Below, in pieces: positions 1 to 8,608 of a stretch of DNA of 64,000 nucleotides. Each line of letters opens with the position of its first letter. Position 1 is the stretch's first letter. Position numbers and translations under genes: made by a program. Under the pieces are notes generated by a model. It saw only the letters and a program-made list of their open reading frames with translations, made no database searches and was not told the origin of the DNA. This stretch comes from Janthinobacterium sp. 1_2014MBL_MicDiv (GTDB lineage Bacteria; Pseudomonadota; Gammaproteobacteria; Burkholderiales; Burkholderiaceae_D), in NCBI RefSeq assembly GCF_001865675.1, contig NZ_CP011319.1, forward strand, positions 1,612,001 to 1,676,000, in the 5' to 3' direction.

Positions 1-1
1 C

Positions 2-433
2 ACTTCCGAAGCGATCCGCGACGAAGCGTTTGGCGCCGGCGTGACCGACTTGTCGGCACAGCTGAACAACATCGCCAAGAACGCGCCGGAAGCGGCCGTC
101 TACGCACCGGCATCGCCGGCGCTGCAACGCATCGCCGACGTGCCGATCTACTTCGCCGACGCGCTGGTACGCCGCTCCGAACCGCTGCTGCGCACGGTCG
201 ACGGCGCCGCGCCGCAAGCGCACCTGTCCCTGGCACTGGCTGAGAAGCTGGGCGTCAAGGCGGGCGACAAGGTCAAGGTAGCGCAAGGCTCCGGCAGCGC
301 CATCCTGGTGGCGGCAATTCATGCCGGCCTGCCAGCCAATGTGGTCAAGGTGTCGGCGGCGCATGCCTCGACGGCTGGCCTGGGCGGCATGTTCGGTGAC
401 ATCACAGTTGAAACAGCAGAGGGGAAAATCTGA
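2..433 (+). CDS. nuoG: NADH-quinone oxidoreductase subunit G, C-terminal part
   Basis: The window opens inside this gene; 143 codons are read up to the TGA. NuoG is the large iron-sulfur subunit of the peripheral arm of complex I, passing electrons from NADH-derived FMN along Fe-S clusters. The visible part is the C-terminal molybdopterin-oxidoreductase-like region: a small beta-rich segment (HLSLALAEKLGVKAGDKVKV) typical of the dinucleotide-binding domain, which lacks Fe-S cysteines. The assignment rests mainly on position, because nuoH starts inside its stop codon (TGATG, one-base overlap), so the two are translationally coupled. The N-terminal 2Fe-2S and 4Fe-4S domains lie outside the window. 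Confidence 0.9.
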   Translation, partial: TSEAIRDEAFGAGVTDLSAQLNNIAKNAPEAAVYAPASPALQRIADVPIYFADALVRRSEPLLRTVDGAAPQAHLSLALAEKLGVKAGDKVKVAQGSGSAILVAAIHAGLPANVVKVSAAHASTAGLGGMFGDITVETAEGKI

Positions 434-1515
434 TGGCTCTGCCTGAATTTGTAAACGTCATCAACACTACCGGCCAGGATTTGCTGGGCGGCAGCTGGCC
501 TTTCTTCTGGACCTTGATCAAGATCCTGTGCGTGCTGTTGCCGCTGATGGGCCTGGTTGCTTACGCCACCCTGTGGGAGCGCAAGCTGATCGGCTGGATC
601 CAGATCCGCGTGGGCCCGAACCGCGTGGGCCCGCTGGGCTTGCTGCAACCGATCGCCGATGCGCTGAAACTGCTGTTCAAAGAGATCATCATCCCGTCCA
701 AGGCCGCCAAAGGCCTGTTCGTGATCGGCCCGATCATGACCATCATGCCGGCCCTGGCCGCCTGGTCGGTCGTGCCGTTCGGTCCGGAAGCCGTGCTGGC
801 CAACGTCAACGCGGGCTTGCTGCTGCTGCTGGCGATTACCTCGATGGAAGTCTACGGCATCATCATCGCCGGCTGGGCTTCGAACTCGAAGTACTCGTTC
901 ATGGGCGCCATGCGCGCTTCGGCACAGATGATTTCGTATGAAATCCCGATGGGCTTCGTGATGGTCATCGTGCTGATGGTCTCGGGCAGCCTGAACTTCA
1001 TCGACATCGTCGGCGGCCAGCAAATCGGCTACTTCGCCGACAAGGGCGTGAACTTCATGTCGTGGAACTGGCTGCCGCTGCTGCCGATGTTCGTCATCTA
1101 CCTGGTGTCGGGCCTGGCTGAAGCCAACCGTCACCCGTTCGACGTCGTCGAAGGCGAGTCGGAAATCGTGGCCGGCCACATGGTCGAATACTCGGGCATG
1201 GCCTACGCCATGTTCATGCTGGCCGAATACGCCAACATGATCCTGATCGGCGCCCTGGCTTCGATCATGTTCCTCGGCGGCTGGTCCGCACCGTTTGCCT
1301 TCCTCGAATTCTGGGGCGGTTTCGGCGGCTTCTTCTGGCTGTTTGCAAAAACCTTCTTCATCGTGTCGGTGTTCATCTGGGTGCGCGGTACTTTCCCTCG
1401 CTATCGTTATGACCAGATCATGCGCCTCGGTTGGAAAGTGTTTATCCCGTTGACGCTGGTCTACCTGGTCTTCGTCGCTGCCTGGATGCAGACATCCTGG
1501 AATATTTGGAAGTAA
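433..1515 (+). CDS. nuoH: NADH-quinone oxidoreductase subunit H
   Basis: A 360-residue inner-membrane subunit that joins the quinone site of the peripheral arm to the membrane arm of complex I. It shows the family's conserved features: an early cytoplasmic loop with WERKLIGWIQIRVGPNRVGP (about residues 50-70), the FKEIIIP segment, the quinone-chamber loop NRHPFDVVEGESEIVAGHMV near residue 240 with its conserved acids, and about eight hydrophobic helices. Length matches the bacterial NuoH family (around 330-360). It starts within the nuoG stop codon and is followed by nuoI after 14 bases. Confidence 0.97.
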   Translation: MALPEFVNVINTTGQDLLGGSWPFFWTLIKILCVLLPLMGLVAYATLWERKLIGWIQIRVGPNRVGPLGLLQPIADALKLLFKEIIIPSKAAKGLFVIGPIMTIMPALAAWSVVPFGPEAVLANVNAGLLLLLAITSMEVYGIIIAGWASNSKYSFMGAMRASAQMISYEIPMGFVMVIVLMVSGSLNFIDIVGGQQIGYFADKGVNFMSWNWLPLLPMFVIYLVSGLAEANRHPFDVVEGESEIVAGHMVEYSGMAYAMFMLAEYANMILIGALASIMFLGGWSAPFAFLEFWGGFGGFFWLFAKTFFIVSVFIWVRGTFPRYRYDQIMRLGWKVFIPLTLVYLVFVAAWMQTSWNIWK

Positions 1516-1529
1516 GAGAGTGCATACGA

Positions 1530-2018
1530 ATGGATAAGGTAAAAGATTTCTTCAGCAGCCTGTTGTTAGGTGAGCTGATCAAGGGCATGGCGCTGACAGG
1601 CAAGTACATGTTTTCGCGCAAGATCACGGTGCAATTCCCGGAAGAGAAGACACCGATCTCGCCGCGTTTCCGTGGCTTGCACGCGCTGCGCCGCTACCCG
1701 AACGGCGAGGAACGTTGCATCGCCTGCAAACTGTGCGAAGCGGTTTGCCCGGCGATGGCCATCACGATCGAATCGGAGCAGCGTGACGACGGTTCGCGCC
1801 GCACCACGCGCTACGATATCGACTTGACCAAGTGCATCTTCTGCGGTTTCTGCGAAGAGTCCTGCCCGGTCGATTCGATCGTCGAGACGCAAATCCTGGA
1901 ATACCACGGCGAGAAACGCGGGGATTTGTATTACACGAAAGAGATGTTGCTGGCCGTAGGCGATCGTTATGAAAATGACATCGCCGCTGCGCGCGCCGCC
2001 GACGCACCTTATCGCTGA
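1530..2018 (+). CDS. nuoI: NADH-quinone oxidoreductase subunit I
   Basis: A 162-residue ferredoxin-like subunit carrying the two 4Fe-4S clusters (N6a and N6b) that pass electrons toward N2 in NuoB. Both cluster motifs are intact: CIACKLCEAVCP and CIFCGFCEESCP, each followed by the fourth-cysteine arrangement expected for an 8Fe-8S ferredoxin. The ATG at 1530 was chosen over upstream in-frame codons because it starts after the nuoH stop, gives the usual family N-terminus (MDKVKDFFSSLLLGELIKGM) and the usual length. A strong stem-loop follows the gene before nuoJ. Confidence 0.97.
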   Translation: MDKVKDFFSSLLLGELIKGMALTGKYMFSRKITVQFPEEKTPISPRFRGLHALRRYPNGEERCIACKLCEAVCPAMAITIESEQRDDGSRRTTRYDIDLTKCIFCGFCEESCPVDSIVETQILEYHGEKRGDLYYTKEMLLAVGDRYENDIAAARAADAPYR

Positions 2019-2021
2019 TGG

Positions 2022-2047
2022 ATGCGCCGCAGCTGACAAGCTGCGGC
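2022..2047 (+). promoter_or_regulatory. Stem-loop between nuoI and nuoJ
   Basis: A perfect 11-bp inverted repeat (GCGCCGCAGCT, loop GACA, AGCTGCGGCGC) starts 3 bases after the nuoI stop and ends 37 bases before nuoJ. No T-run follows directly, so it is unlikely to be a full intrinsic terminator. A transcript-processing or 3'-end stabilising element inside the nuo message is the likelier role; this is inference. Confidence 0.55.
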
Positions 2048-2084
2048 GCGCCCCTCGTTCATCTGTACGTCTATTGGGTTTTTT

Positions 2085-2717
2085 ATGGACTTTAAAACAA
2101 TTTTGTTTTACGCCTTCTCGCTGATTCTGATCATAGCGGCGACGCGCGTCATCACGGCCCGTAATCCGGTCCACGCGGTACTGTTCCTGGTACTGTCCTT
2201 CTTTTCCGCAGCGGGCATCTGGATGCTGCTGCAAGCTGAATTCCTGGCCATCGTGCTGGTATTGGTGTATGTCGGCGCCGTGATGGTGCTGTTCCTCTTC
2301 GTCGTCATGATGCTCGATATCAATATCGACCGCATGCGCGAAGGCTTCTGGGGCTATCTGCCATTGGCCGCCACGGTCGGCGTGATCATCGTGCTGGAAA
2401 TGGCTGCCGTGCTGTGGCGTGGTTTCCTCGAGTTCGAGCCGCGCGTGGCACTGGCTGGCGCCAACCTGGGCGGCACCAAGGAACTGGGCATGCTGATCTA
2501 CACGAAATATGTGTTTGCCTTTGAAATCGCCGCCGTCGTGCTGCTGGTGGCCATCGTTGCCGCCGTCGCATTGACCCTGCGCAAACGCAAGGACACCAAG
2601 CATTTTGCTCCGGGCGATGCCGTGCGCGTCAAGCGCAACGACCGTCTGAAGATCATCAAGATGGACGCGGTCGTCGAGCGTCCTGCGGCTGAGCCGGAAG
2701 TTAAGGAGGCACCATGA
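2085..2717 (+). CDS. nuoJ: NADH-quinone oxidoreductase subunit J
   Basis: A 210-residue membrane subunit of the complex I proton-pumping arm. It has five hydrophobic helices; the third carries the conserved VYVGAVMVLFLFVVMML stretch whose distortion is linked to proton coupling in the family. The C-terminal tail of about 40 residues is charged and Pro/Glu-rich, and is longer than in E. coli. The stop overlaps the nuoK start by four bases (ATGA), so the two are translationally coupled. A purine-rich AAGGAGG just before nuoK lies inside this gene. Confidence 0.96.
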   Translation: MDFKTILFYAFSLILIIAATRVITARNPVHAVLFLVLSFFSAAGIWMLLQAEFLAIVLVLVYVGAVMVLFLFVVMMLDINIDRMREGFWGYLPLAATVGVIIVLEMAAVLWRGFLEFEPRVALAGANLGGTKELGMLIYTKYVFAFEIAAVVLLVAIVAAVALTLRKRKDTKHFAPGDAVRVKRNDRLKIIKMDAVVERPAAEPEVKEAP

Positions 2718-3022
2718 CATTATCGCTCACACATTTTTTGGTCCTGGGCGCGATCCTGTTCGCAATCTCGATCGTCGGGATTTTCCTGAACCGCAAGAAC
2801 ATCATCGTATTGCTGATGGCAATCGAATTGATGCTGCTGGCGGTGAATATGAATTTCATCGCGTTTTCCCATTACCTGGGCGACGCGGCCGGTCAGATCT
2901 TCGTTTTCTTCATCCTGACGGTTGCCGCCGCTGAGTCGGCTATCGGTCTGGCTATTCTGGTGGTGATGTTCCGTAATCTGGATACCATCAACGTCGAAGA
3001 CCTGGACAGCCTCAAAGGCTGA
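2714..3022 (+). CDS. nuoK: NADH-quinone oxidoreductase subunit K
   Basis: A 102-residue, three-helix membrane subunit homologous to the Mrp antiporter subunit MrpC. The two helix-embedded glutamates of the family are visible: one in LLMAIELMLLAVN near residue 36, one in TVAAAESAIGLAI near residue 72. Both lie on the proton path through the membrane arm. Length matches NuoK exactly. It has a strong ribosome-binding site (AAGGAGG) 5-6 bases upstream and overlaps nuoJ by four bases. Confidence 0.97.
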   Translation: MTLSLTHFLVLGAILFAISIVGIFLNRKNIIVLLMAIELMLLAVNMNFIAFSHYLGDAAGQIFVFFILTVAAAESAIGLAILVVMFRNLDTINVEDLDSLKG

Positions 3023-3068
3023 TGTTTTTCAGACTCGATCTCTCGAATAATAACGATTAAGGTTCATC

Positions 3069-5168
3069 ATGGCGGGGCAACTCCTCAACCCTAACCTCCT
3101 TCTTGCCGTACCGCTGGCGCCGCTGGCCGGTGCCGCGATTGCAGGCTTGCTTGGCACCCAGTTCCTGGGTAATTTGGTCGGACGCAAGACGTCGCATACC
3201 GCGACGATCCTGGGCGTACTGATCGCGTTCATCCTGTCCTTGCAGACGCTGCTGGCAGTGATGGATGGCGCGACATTCAATGGCACGATCTATAACTGGA
3301 TGACGATCGGCACCCTGAAGATGGAAGTGGGCTTCCAGATCGATTCGCTGTCGGCGATGATGATGTGCGTGGTCACCTTCGTGTCGCTGATGGTGCATAT
3401 CTACACGATCGGCTACATGAAGGACGACGAAGGCTACAACCGCTTCTTCGCCTACATCTCGCTGTTCACGTTCTCGATGCTGATGCTGGTCATGGCCAAC
3501 AACTTCCTGCAACTGTTCTTCGGTTGGGAAGCCGTGGGTCTGGTCTCCTACCTCTTGATCGGTTTCTGGTACCAGCGTCCGACGGCCATCGTGGCCAACA
3601 TGAAGGCTTTCCTCGTCAACCGCGTGGGCGACTTCGGCTTCATCCTGGGCATCGGCCTGCTGCTGGCGTTTGCCGGCACCATGAACTACCAGGAAGTATT
3701 CGCCAAGAAAGACGAACTGGCGCTGCTGACGATGCCGGGCACCGACTGGGCCCTGCTGACCGTGGCCTGCATCTGCCTGTTCATCGGCGCGATGGGCAAG
3801 TCGGCCCAGTTCCCGCTGCACGTGTGGCTGCCTGACTCGATGGAAGGTCCTACCCCGATCTCGGCACTGATTCACGCCGCGACGATGGTGACGGCCGGTA
3901 TCTTCATGGTCTCGCGCATGTCGCCGCTGTTCGAACTGTCCGATACGGCACTGTCCTTCATCCTGGTGATCGGCTCCATCACGGCGCTGTTCATGGGCTT
4001 CCTGGGCATCATCCAGAACGACATCAAGCGCGTCGTCGCTTACTCGACCCTGTCGCAGCTGGGCTACATGACGGTGGCGCTGGGTTCGTCCGCGTACTCC
4101 GTGGCCGTATTCCACCTGATGACGCACGCATTCTTCAAGGCACTGCTGTTCCTGGGCGCCGGTTCCGTCATCATCGGCATGCACCACGACCAGGATATCC
4201 GCAACATGGGCGGCCTGCGCAAGTACATGCCGATCACGTGGATCACTTCCCTGATCGGTTCGCTGGCCCTGATCGGCACGCCGCTGTTCTCCGGCTTCTA
4301 CTCGAAAGACAGCATCATCGAAGCCGTCGAAGCGACGCACATCTGGGGTGCTGGCTTTGCCCAGTTCGCCGTGCTGGCTGGCGTGTTCGTCACCGCGTTC
4401 TACTCGTTCCGCATGTATTTCCTCGTCTTCCACGGCAAGGAACGTTTCGGCCAGGCGCATGCCCACGGTCACGACGACCATCACGCACCGAAAGCGGCCC
4501 ATGGCGCGCACGGCGATGCGCATGACGACCATCACGAAGAGGAAGAGGACGACCACGGCCACCATGGCCTGGAACCTGGCCAGAAGCCGCATGAATCCCC
4601 ATTCGTCGTGTGGTTCCCGCTGGTGATGCTGGCGATTCCTTCGTTGATCATCGGCTACCTGACGATCGGCCCGATGCTGCATGGCGATTTCTTCAAGGGC
4701 GTGATCTTCGTCGGCGAAAACCATCCAGCAATGGAAGAGTTGTCGCATGAATTCCACGGCGCGATGGCGATGGCGATCCACGGCCTGTCGACCGCACCGT
4801 TCTGGCTGGCATTGTCCGGCGTGGTGGCAGCCTACTACTGCTACATGGTCAACCCGCGTGTACCGGCCTGGTTCTTTGCCAAGTTCCACGCGATCCACAC
4901 CCTGCTGGACAACAAGTACTACATGGACAAGTTCAATGAAGTCGTGTTCGCCGGCGGTGCCCGCTTGCTGGGTAATGGCCTGTGGAACTTCGGTGACAAG
5001 AAGCTGATCGATGGCCTGCTGGTCAACGGTAGCGCCAAGGTCGTCGCTTGGCTGTCCTCGCTGTCGCGAGTGCTGCAGACCGGCTACATCTATCACTATG
5101 CATTCGTGATGATCCTGGGCGTGCTGGGCTTCCTGATCTATTTCCTGCCATTCTGGCCCGCTAAGTAA
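3069..5168 (+). CDS. nuoL: NADH-quinone oxidoreductase subunit L (antiporter-like, with His-rich loop)
   Basis: A 699-residue distal proton-pumping subunit. It carries the antiporter-family core: FGWEAVGLVSYLLIGFW (conserved Glu of helix 5), GAMGKSAQFPLHVWLPDSME (conserved Lys) and ALIHAATMVTAGIFM, followed by the C-terminal helices that form the long lateral arm. It is longer than E. coli NuoL (613 residues), mainly because of a histidine/acid-rich segment at residues 464-499 in a soluble loop. That segment holds about 15 histidines in runs such as HAHGHDDHH and HDDHHEEEEDDHGHH. Start chosen for the intact N-terminal helix. It lies 46 bases after nuoK and 29 before nuoM. Confidence 0.97.
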   Translation: MAGQLLNPNLLLAVPLAPLAGAAIAGLLGTQFLGNLVGRKTSHTATILGVLIAFILSLQTLLAVMDGATFNGTIYNWMTIGTLKMEVGFQIDSLSAMMMCVVTFVSLMVHIYTIGYMKDDEGYNRFFAYISLFTFSMLMLVMANNFLQLFFGWEAVGLVSYLLIGFWYQRPTAIVANMKAFLVNRVGDFGFILGIGLLLAFAGTMNYQEVFAKKDELALLTMPGTDWALLTVACICLFIGAMGKSAQFPLHVWLPDSMEGPTPISALIHAATMVTAGIFMVSRMSPLFELSDTALSFILVIGSITALFMGFLGIIQNDIKRVVAYSTLSQLGYMTVALGSSAYSVAVFHLMTHAFFKALLFLGAGSVIIGMHHDQDIRNMGGLRKYMPITWITSLIGSLALIGTPLFSGFYSKDSIIEAVEATHIWGAGFAQFAVLAGVFVTAFYSFRMYFLVFHGKERFGQAHAHGHDDHHAPKAAHGAHGDAHDDHHEEEEDDHGHHGLEPGQKPHESPFVVWFPLVMLAIPSLIIGYLTIGPMLHGDFFKGVIFVGENHPAMEELSHEFHGAMAMAIHGLSTAPFWLALSGVVAAYYCYMVNPRVPAWFFAKFHAIHTLLDNKYYMDKFNEVVFAGGARLLGNGLWNFGDKKLIDGLLVNGSAKVVAWLSSLSRVLQTGYIYHYAFVMILGVLGFLIYFLPFWPAK

Positions 5169-5197
5169 GCTGACCTGATAAAAGAATACTGAGAACC

Positions 5198-6697
5198 ATG
5201 ATGCAGTCTACGATTTCTACACTACCTCCTTACCTGAGTCTGTCGATCTGGGTGCCGATCATTTGCGGCGTCCTGGTCCTGGCTCTCGGCCGTGACAGCA
5301 AAGCGGGCTTTACCCGCTGGCTGTCGCTGGCCGGCGCGGTGCTCAGCATGCTGTGCACCTGGCCGCTGATCCAGCATTTCGACAACGCCGCGCACGGCAT
5401 GCAATTCGTCGAAAAAGCGCCGTGGATCGAAACCTTCAATATCTGGTACTCGCTGGGTATCGATGGCCTGTCGCTGTGGTTCATCCCGCTGACGGCCTTC
5501 ATCACGGTCATCGTCGTCATTTCGGCCTGGCAAGTGATCGAGAAGCGCATCGCCCAGTACATGGGCTCCTTCCTGATCCTGTCTGGCCTGATGATCGGCG
5601 TGTTCTGCGCGCTCGACGGCTTGCTGTTCTACTTCTTCTTTGAAGCAACCCTGATCCCGATGTTCATCATCATCGGTATCTGGGGCGGCTCGAACCGCGT
5701 GTACGCGTCGTTCAAGTTCTTCCTGTACACCTTCTTCGGTTCGCTGCTGACCCTGGTTGCGATCATTTACCTGCGCAATGTGTCGGGTACCTTCGACATC
5801 CTGGCCTGGCATGCATTCAAGCTGACGATGAACGAGCAGATCTTCATTTTCCTGGCCTTCCTGATGGCGTTTGCCGTCAAGGTGCCGATGTTCCCGGTCC
5901 ATACGTGGTTGCCGGACGTCCACGTGGAAGCGCCAACGGGCGGTTCCGCCGTGCTGGCCGCCATCATGCTGAAACTGGGCGCCTACGGCTTCCTGCGTTT
6001 CTCGCTGCCGATCACGCCGGACGCCAGCCACTACCTGTCGGGTTTCATGATCGCGCTGTCGCTGATCGCCGTGATCTACATCGGTCTGGTTGCCCTGGTG
6101 CAAACCGACATGAAAAAACTGGTCGCCTATTCGTCGATCGCGCACATGGGCTTCGTGACCCTGGGCTTCTTCATGTTCAACGACATCTCGGTGCAGGGCG
6201 GTATCGTGCAGATGATCTCGCACGGCTTCATCTCCGGCGCGATGTTCCTGTGCATCGGCGTGCTGTATGACCGCATGCATACCCGTAACATCGCCGACTA
6301 CGGCGGCGTCGTGAACCGCATGCCGAAATTTGCCGCCTTCTTCGTGCTGTTCTCGATGGCCAACTGCGGCTTGCCAGCCACTTCCGGCTTCGTCGGCGAG
6401 TTCATGGTGATCCTGGGCGCGGTGAAATACAACTTCTGGATCGGCTTGCTGGCTGCAACGGCACTGATCTGGGGCGCAGCGTACTCGCTGTGGATGGCCA
6501 AGCGCGTGGTGTTCGGCAAGATCAAGAACAAGCATGTGGCCGAACTGACCGATATCAACAAACGTGAATTCTTCATGCTTGCTGTACTGGCCATCGCCGT
6601 GCTCGTAATGGGTCTGTACCCAGCCCCGTTCACCGACACGATGCAAACTTCGGTTGCCGACCTGCTGCAGCATGTCGCCATCAGCAAGTTGCCTTAA
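5198..6697 (+). CDS. nuoM: NADH-quinone oxidoreductase subunit M
   Basis: A 499-residue antiporter-like proton-pumping subunit of the complex I membrane arm. Family signatures include the helix-5 glutamate in FFFEATLIPMFIIIGIWGG, the lysine-bearing FAVKVPMFPVHTWLPDVHVE, and VALVQTDMKKLVAYSSIAHM with its conserved lysines. About 14 hydrophobic helices are visible. Two adjacent ATG codons (5198 and 5201) could both serve as start; the first is given. It sits between nuoL and nuoN with short gaps (29 and 16 bases), consistent with one transcript. Confidence 0.97.
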   Translation: MMQSTISTLPPYLSLSIWVPIICGVLVLALGRDSKAGFTRWLSLAGAVLSMLCTWPLIQHFDNAAHGMQFVEKAPWIETFNIWYSLGIDGLSLWFIPLTAFITVIVVISAWQVIEKRIAQYMGSFLILSGLMIGVFCALDGLLFYFFFEATLIPMFIIIGIWGGSNRVYASFKFFLYTFFGSLLTLVAIIYLRNVSGTFDILAWHAFKLTMNEQIFIFLAFLMAFAVKVPMFPVHTWLPDVHVEAPTGGSAVLAAIMLKLGAYGFLRFSLPITPDASHYLSGFMIALSLIAVIYIGLVALVQTDMKKLVAYSSIAHMGFVTLGFFMFNDISVQGGIVQMISHGFISGAMFLCIGVLYDRMHTRNIADYGGVVNRMPKFAAFFVLFSMANCGLPATSGFVGEFMVILGAVKYNFWIGLLAATALIWGAAYSLWMAKRVVFGKIKNKHVAELTDINKREFFMLAVLAIAVLVMGLYPAPFTDTMQTSVADLLQHVAISKLP

Positions 6698-6713
6698 ATA
6701 GAAGACCGATAAC

Positions 6714-8216
6714 ATGACTAATGCACCTAATCTGGTACCGCTGTACGCGGAAATCTTTCTGCTGATCGCCACGTCGGCGCTCTTGCTGATCGATATGTTC
6801 TTGCCTGCGGCGAAGCGTTCCATCACCTACGTGCTGGCCCTGCTGACCCTGGCCGGCTGCGCCTTGCTGACCGTGGGCGACTTCAACGCGGGCACCACCG
6901 TCTACACGTTCCACAATATGTTCGTGTCGGACCCGATGTCGCAGTTGCTGAAACTGTTCTCGTACGGCGCCGTGGCGCTGACCCTGATCTATTCGCGTGC
7001 CTATGCCACCGACCGCAACATGCTGTCGGGTAACCTGGGCGGCGAGTTCTACGTGCTGGCCCTGTTTGCACTGCTGGGCCAGATGATCATGATCTCGGCC
7101 AACAACTTCCTGATCATCTACCTGGGTCTGGAACTGATGTCGCTGTCGCTGTACGCGCTGATCGCTCTGCGCCGTGACAATGCCAAGGCCACGGAAGCGG
7201 CCATGAAGTACTTCATCCTGGGCGCGCTGGCTTCCGGTTTCATGTTGTACGGTATCTCGATGCTGTACGGCGCCTCCGGCACGCTGGACCTGGGCGAACT
7301 GCGCGTGGCGCTGGAAAGCGGCAAGACCAACGGCACCATCATGGTCTTCGGCCTGGTATTCCTCGTTGCCGGCCTGGCCTTCAAACTGGGCGTCGTGCCA
7401 TTCCACATGTGGGTGCCTGACGTGTATCAAGGTTCGCCGACGGCCGTGACCCTGCTGCTGGGCGGCGCGCCGAAACTGGCCGCGTTCGCCATCACCCTGC
7501 GCCTGCTGGCCGAGGGCTTGCTGCCGATGGCGCATGACTGGCAGCAAATGCTGCTGGTGCTGGCCGTGATGTCGCTGGCCATCGGTAACTTCACCGCGAT
7601 CGCGCAAACCAACCTGAAGCGCATGCTGGCGTACTCGACCATCGCGCAAATGGGCTTCGTGCTGCTGGGCCTGCTGTCGGGCACCGTCGATGCACCGAAC
7701 AACACCCTGAACGCGGCTGGCGCAGCCACGGCCTACGGCGCTTCGATGTACTACGTCATCACCTATGTGTTCACCACCCTGGGTACCTTCGGCGTGATCA
7801 TGTTGTTGGCACGTAATGGTTTCGAAGCGGAAGAACTGGCCGACTTCAAGGGCCTGGGCAAACGCAGCCCGATCTTCGCCCTGGTGATGACCCTGTTCAT
7901 GTTCTCGCTGGCCGGCGTGCCGCCGCTGATGGGCTTCATGGCCAAGTACTCGGTGCTCGCTTCCGTGCTGGCCACGGGCCAGCTGTGGCTGACCATCGCC
8001 GCCGTGCTGTTCTCGCTGATCGGCGCCTTCTACTACCTGCGCGTCGTGAAGATGATGTGGTTCGACGAGCCGACGGATTCGAATGCGCTGGTCGTGCATG
8101 GCGACATGCGCGTCGTGCTGGCACTGAACGGCGTGTTCGTCCTGGCACTGGGCGTGATGCCGAACAGCATCCTGGCGGCCTGCGCTTCGGCCATCACCAA
8201 GACCCTGGCGTCCTGA
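6714..8216 (+). CDS. nuoN: NADH-quinone oxidoreductase subunit N
   Basis: A 500-residue third antiporter-like subunit of complex I, next to NuoK in the membrane arm. Visible signatures are the helix-5 glutamate in YLGLELMSLSLYALIAL, the lysine in LAFKLGVVPFHMWVPDVYQG, and AQTNLKRMLAYSTIAQMGF. About 14 helices are predicted by eye. It ends three bases before the DUF2818 gene, so both are probably made from the same message. Confidence 0.97.
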   Translation: MTNAPNLVPLYAEIFLLIATSALLLIDMFLPAAKRSITYVLALLTLAGCALLTVGDFNAGTTVYTFHNMFVSDPMSQLLKLFSYGAVALTLIYSRAYATDRNMLSGNLGGEFYVLALFALLGQMIMISANNFLIIYLGLELMSLSLYALIALRRDNAKATEAAMKYFILGALASGFMLYGISMLYGASGTLDLGELRVALESGKTNGTIMVFGLVFLVAGLAFKLGVVPFHMWVPDVYQGSPTAVTLLLGGAPKLAAFAITLRLLAEGLLPMAHDWQQMLLVLAVMSLAIGNFTAIAQTNLKRMLAYSTIAQMGFVLLGLLSGTVDAPNNTLNAAGAATAYGASMYYVITYVFTTLGTFGVIMLLARNGFEAEELADFKGLGKRSPIFALVMTLFMFSLAGVPPLMGFMAKYSVLASVLATGQLWLTIAAVLFSLIGAFYYLRVVKMMWFDEPTDSNALVVHGDMRVVLALNGVFVLALGVMPNSILAACASAITKTLAS

Positions 8217-8219
8217 CCG

Positions 8220-8549
8220 ATGGATGTCACCGTCTCGAGCTGGCTGGTGATCGCCCTGGGCATCCTGGGCGCCAACCTGCCATTCTTTAACGAGAAACTG
8301 TTTGCCGCCGTGCCCCTGAAGCGCAGCGCGCAGGCGGAAGGCGGCAAAGGCTGGCGCAAGCCGCTGGCGCTGCGCCTGCTGGAGATGGTGATCCTGTATT
8401 TCATCGTCGGCGCCGTGGCGTTTGCGCTCGAAGCGCGTATCGGCAACGGTTTCCCGCAGACGTGGGAGTTCTACGCCATCACCGGATGCCTGTTCCTGGT
8501 GCTGGCCTTCCCCGGCTTCGTCACCCGCTACCTGCGCAAACGCCGTTAG
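8220..8549 (+). CDS. DUF2818 family membrane protein
   Basis: A 109-residue protein with two or three hydrophobic segments (an N-terminal helix WLVIALGILGANLPFF, then LRLLEMVILYFIVGAVAFAL and a C-terminal FYAITGCLFLVLAFPGFV) and a basic C-terminus. It matches the DUF2818 family, which in betaproteobacteria sits at the end of nuo operons. Its function is unknown; an accessory or assembly role in complex I is inference from context. It begins three bases after nuoN and is followed by the operon's terminator. Confidence 0.85.
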   Translation: MDVTVSSWLVIALGILGANLPFFNEKLFAAVPLKRSAQAEGGKGWRKPLALRLLEMVILYFIVGAVAFALEARIGNGFPQTWEFYAITGCLFLVLAFPGFVTRYLRKRR

Positions 8550-8565
8550 CAGCAACGACCGAAAG

Positions 8566-8590
8566 CGGCGCCTCTGGCGCCGTTTTTTTT
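8566..8590 (+). terminator. Intrinsic terminator of the nuo operon
   Basis: A 7-bp perfect GC stem (CGGCGCC, loop TCT, GGCGCCG) is followed immediately by eight T residues. It lies 17 bases after the DUF2818 stop codon and just before the NUDIX gene, so it marks the end of the nuo transcript. Confidence 0.92.
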
Positions 8591-8608
8591 ATTGAGCATA
8601 ATCAATGT

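Noticed and set aside
3057..5096. Minus-strand open frame of 679 codons opposite nuoL
   Set aside because: Antisense of a well-conserved complex I gene; composition is typical of a shadow frame.
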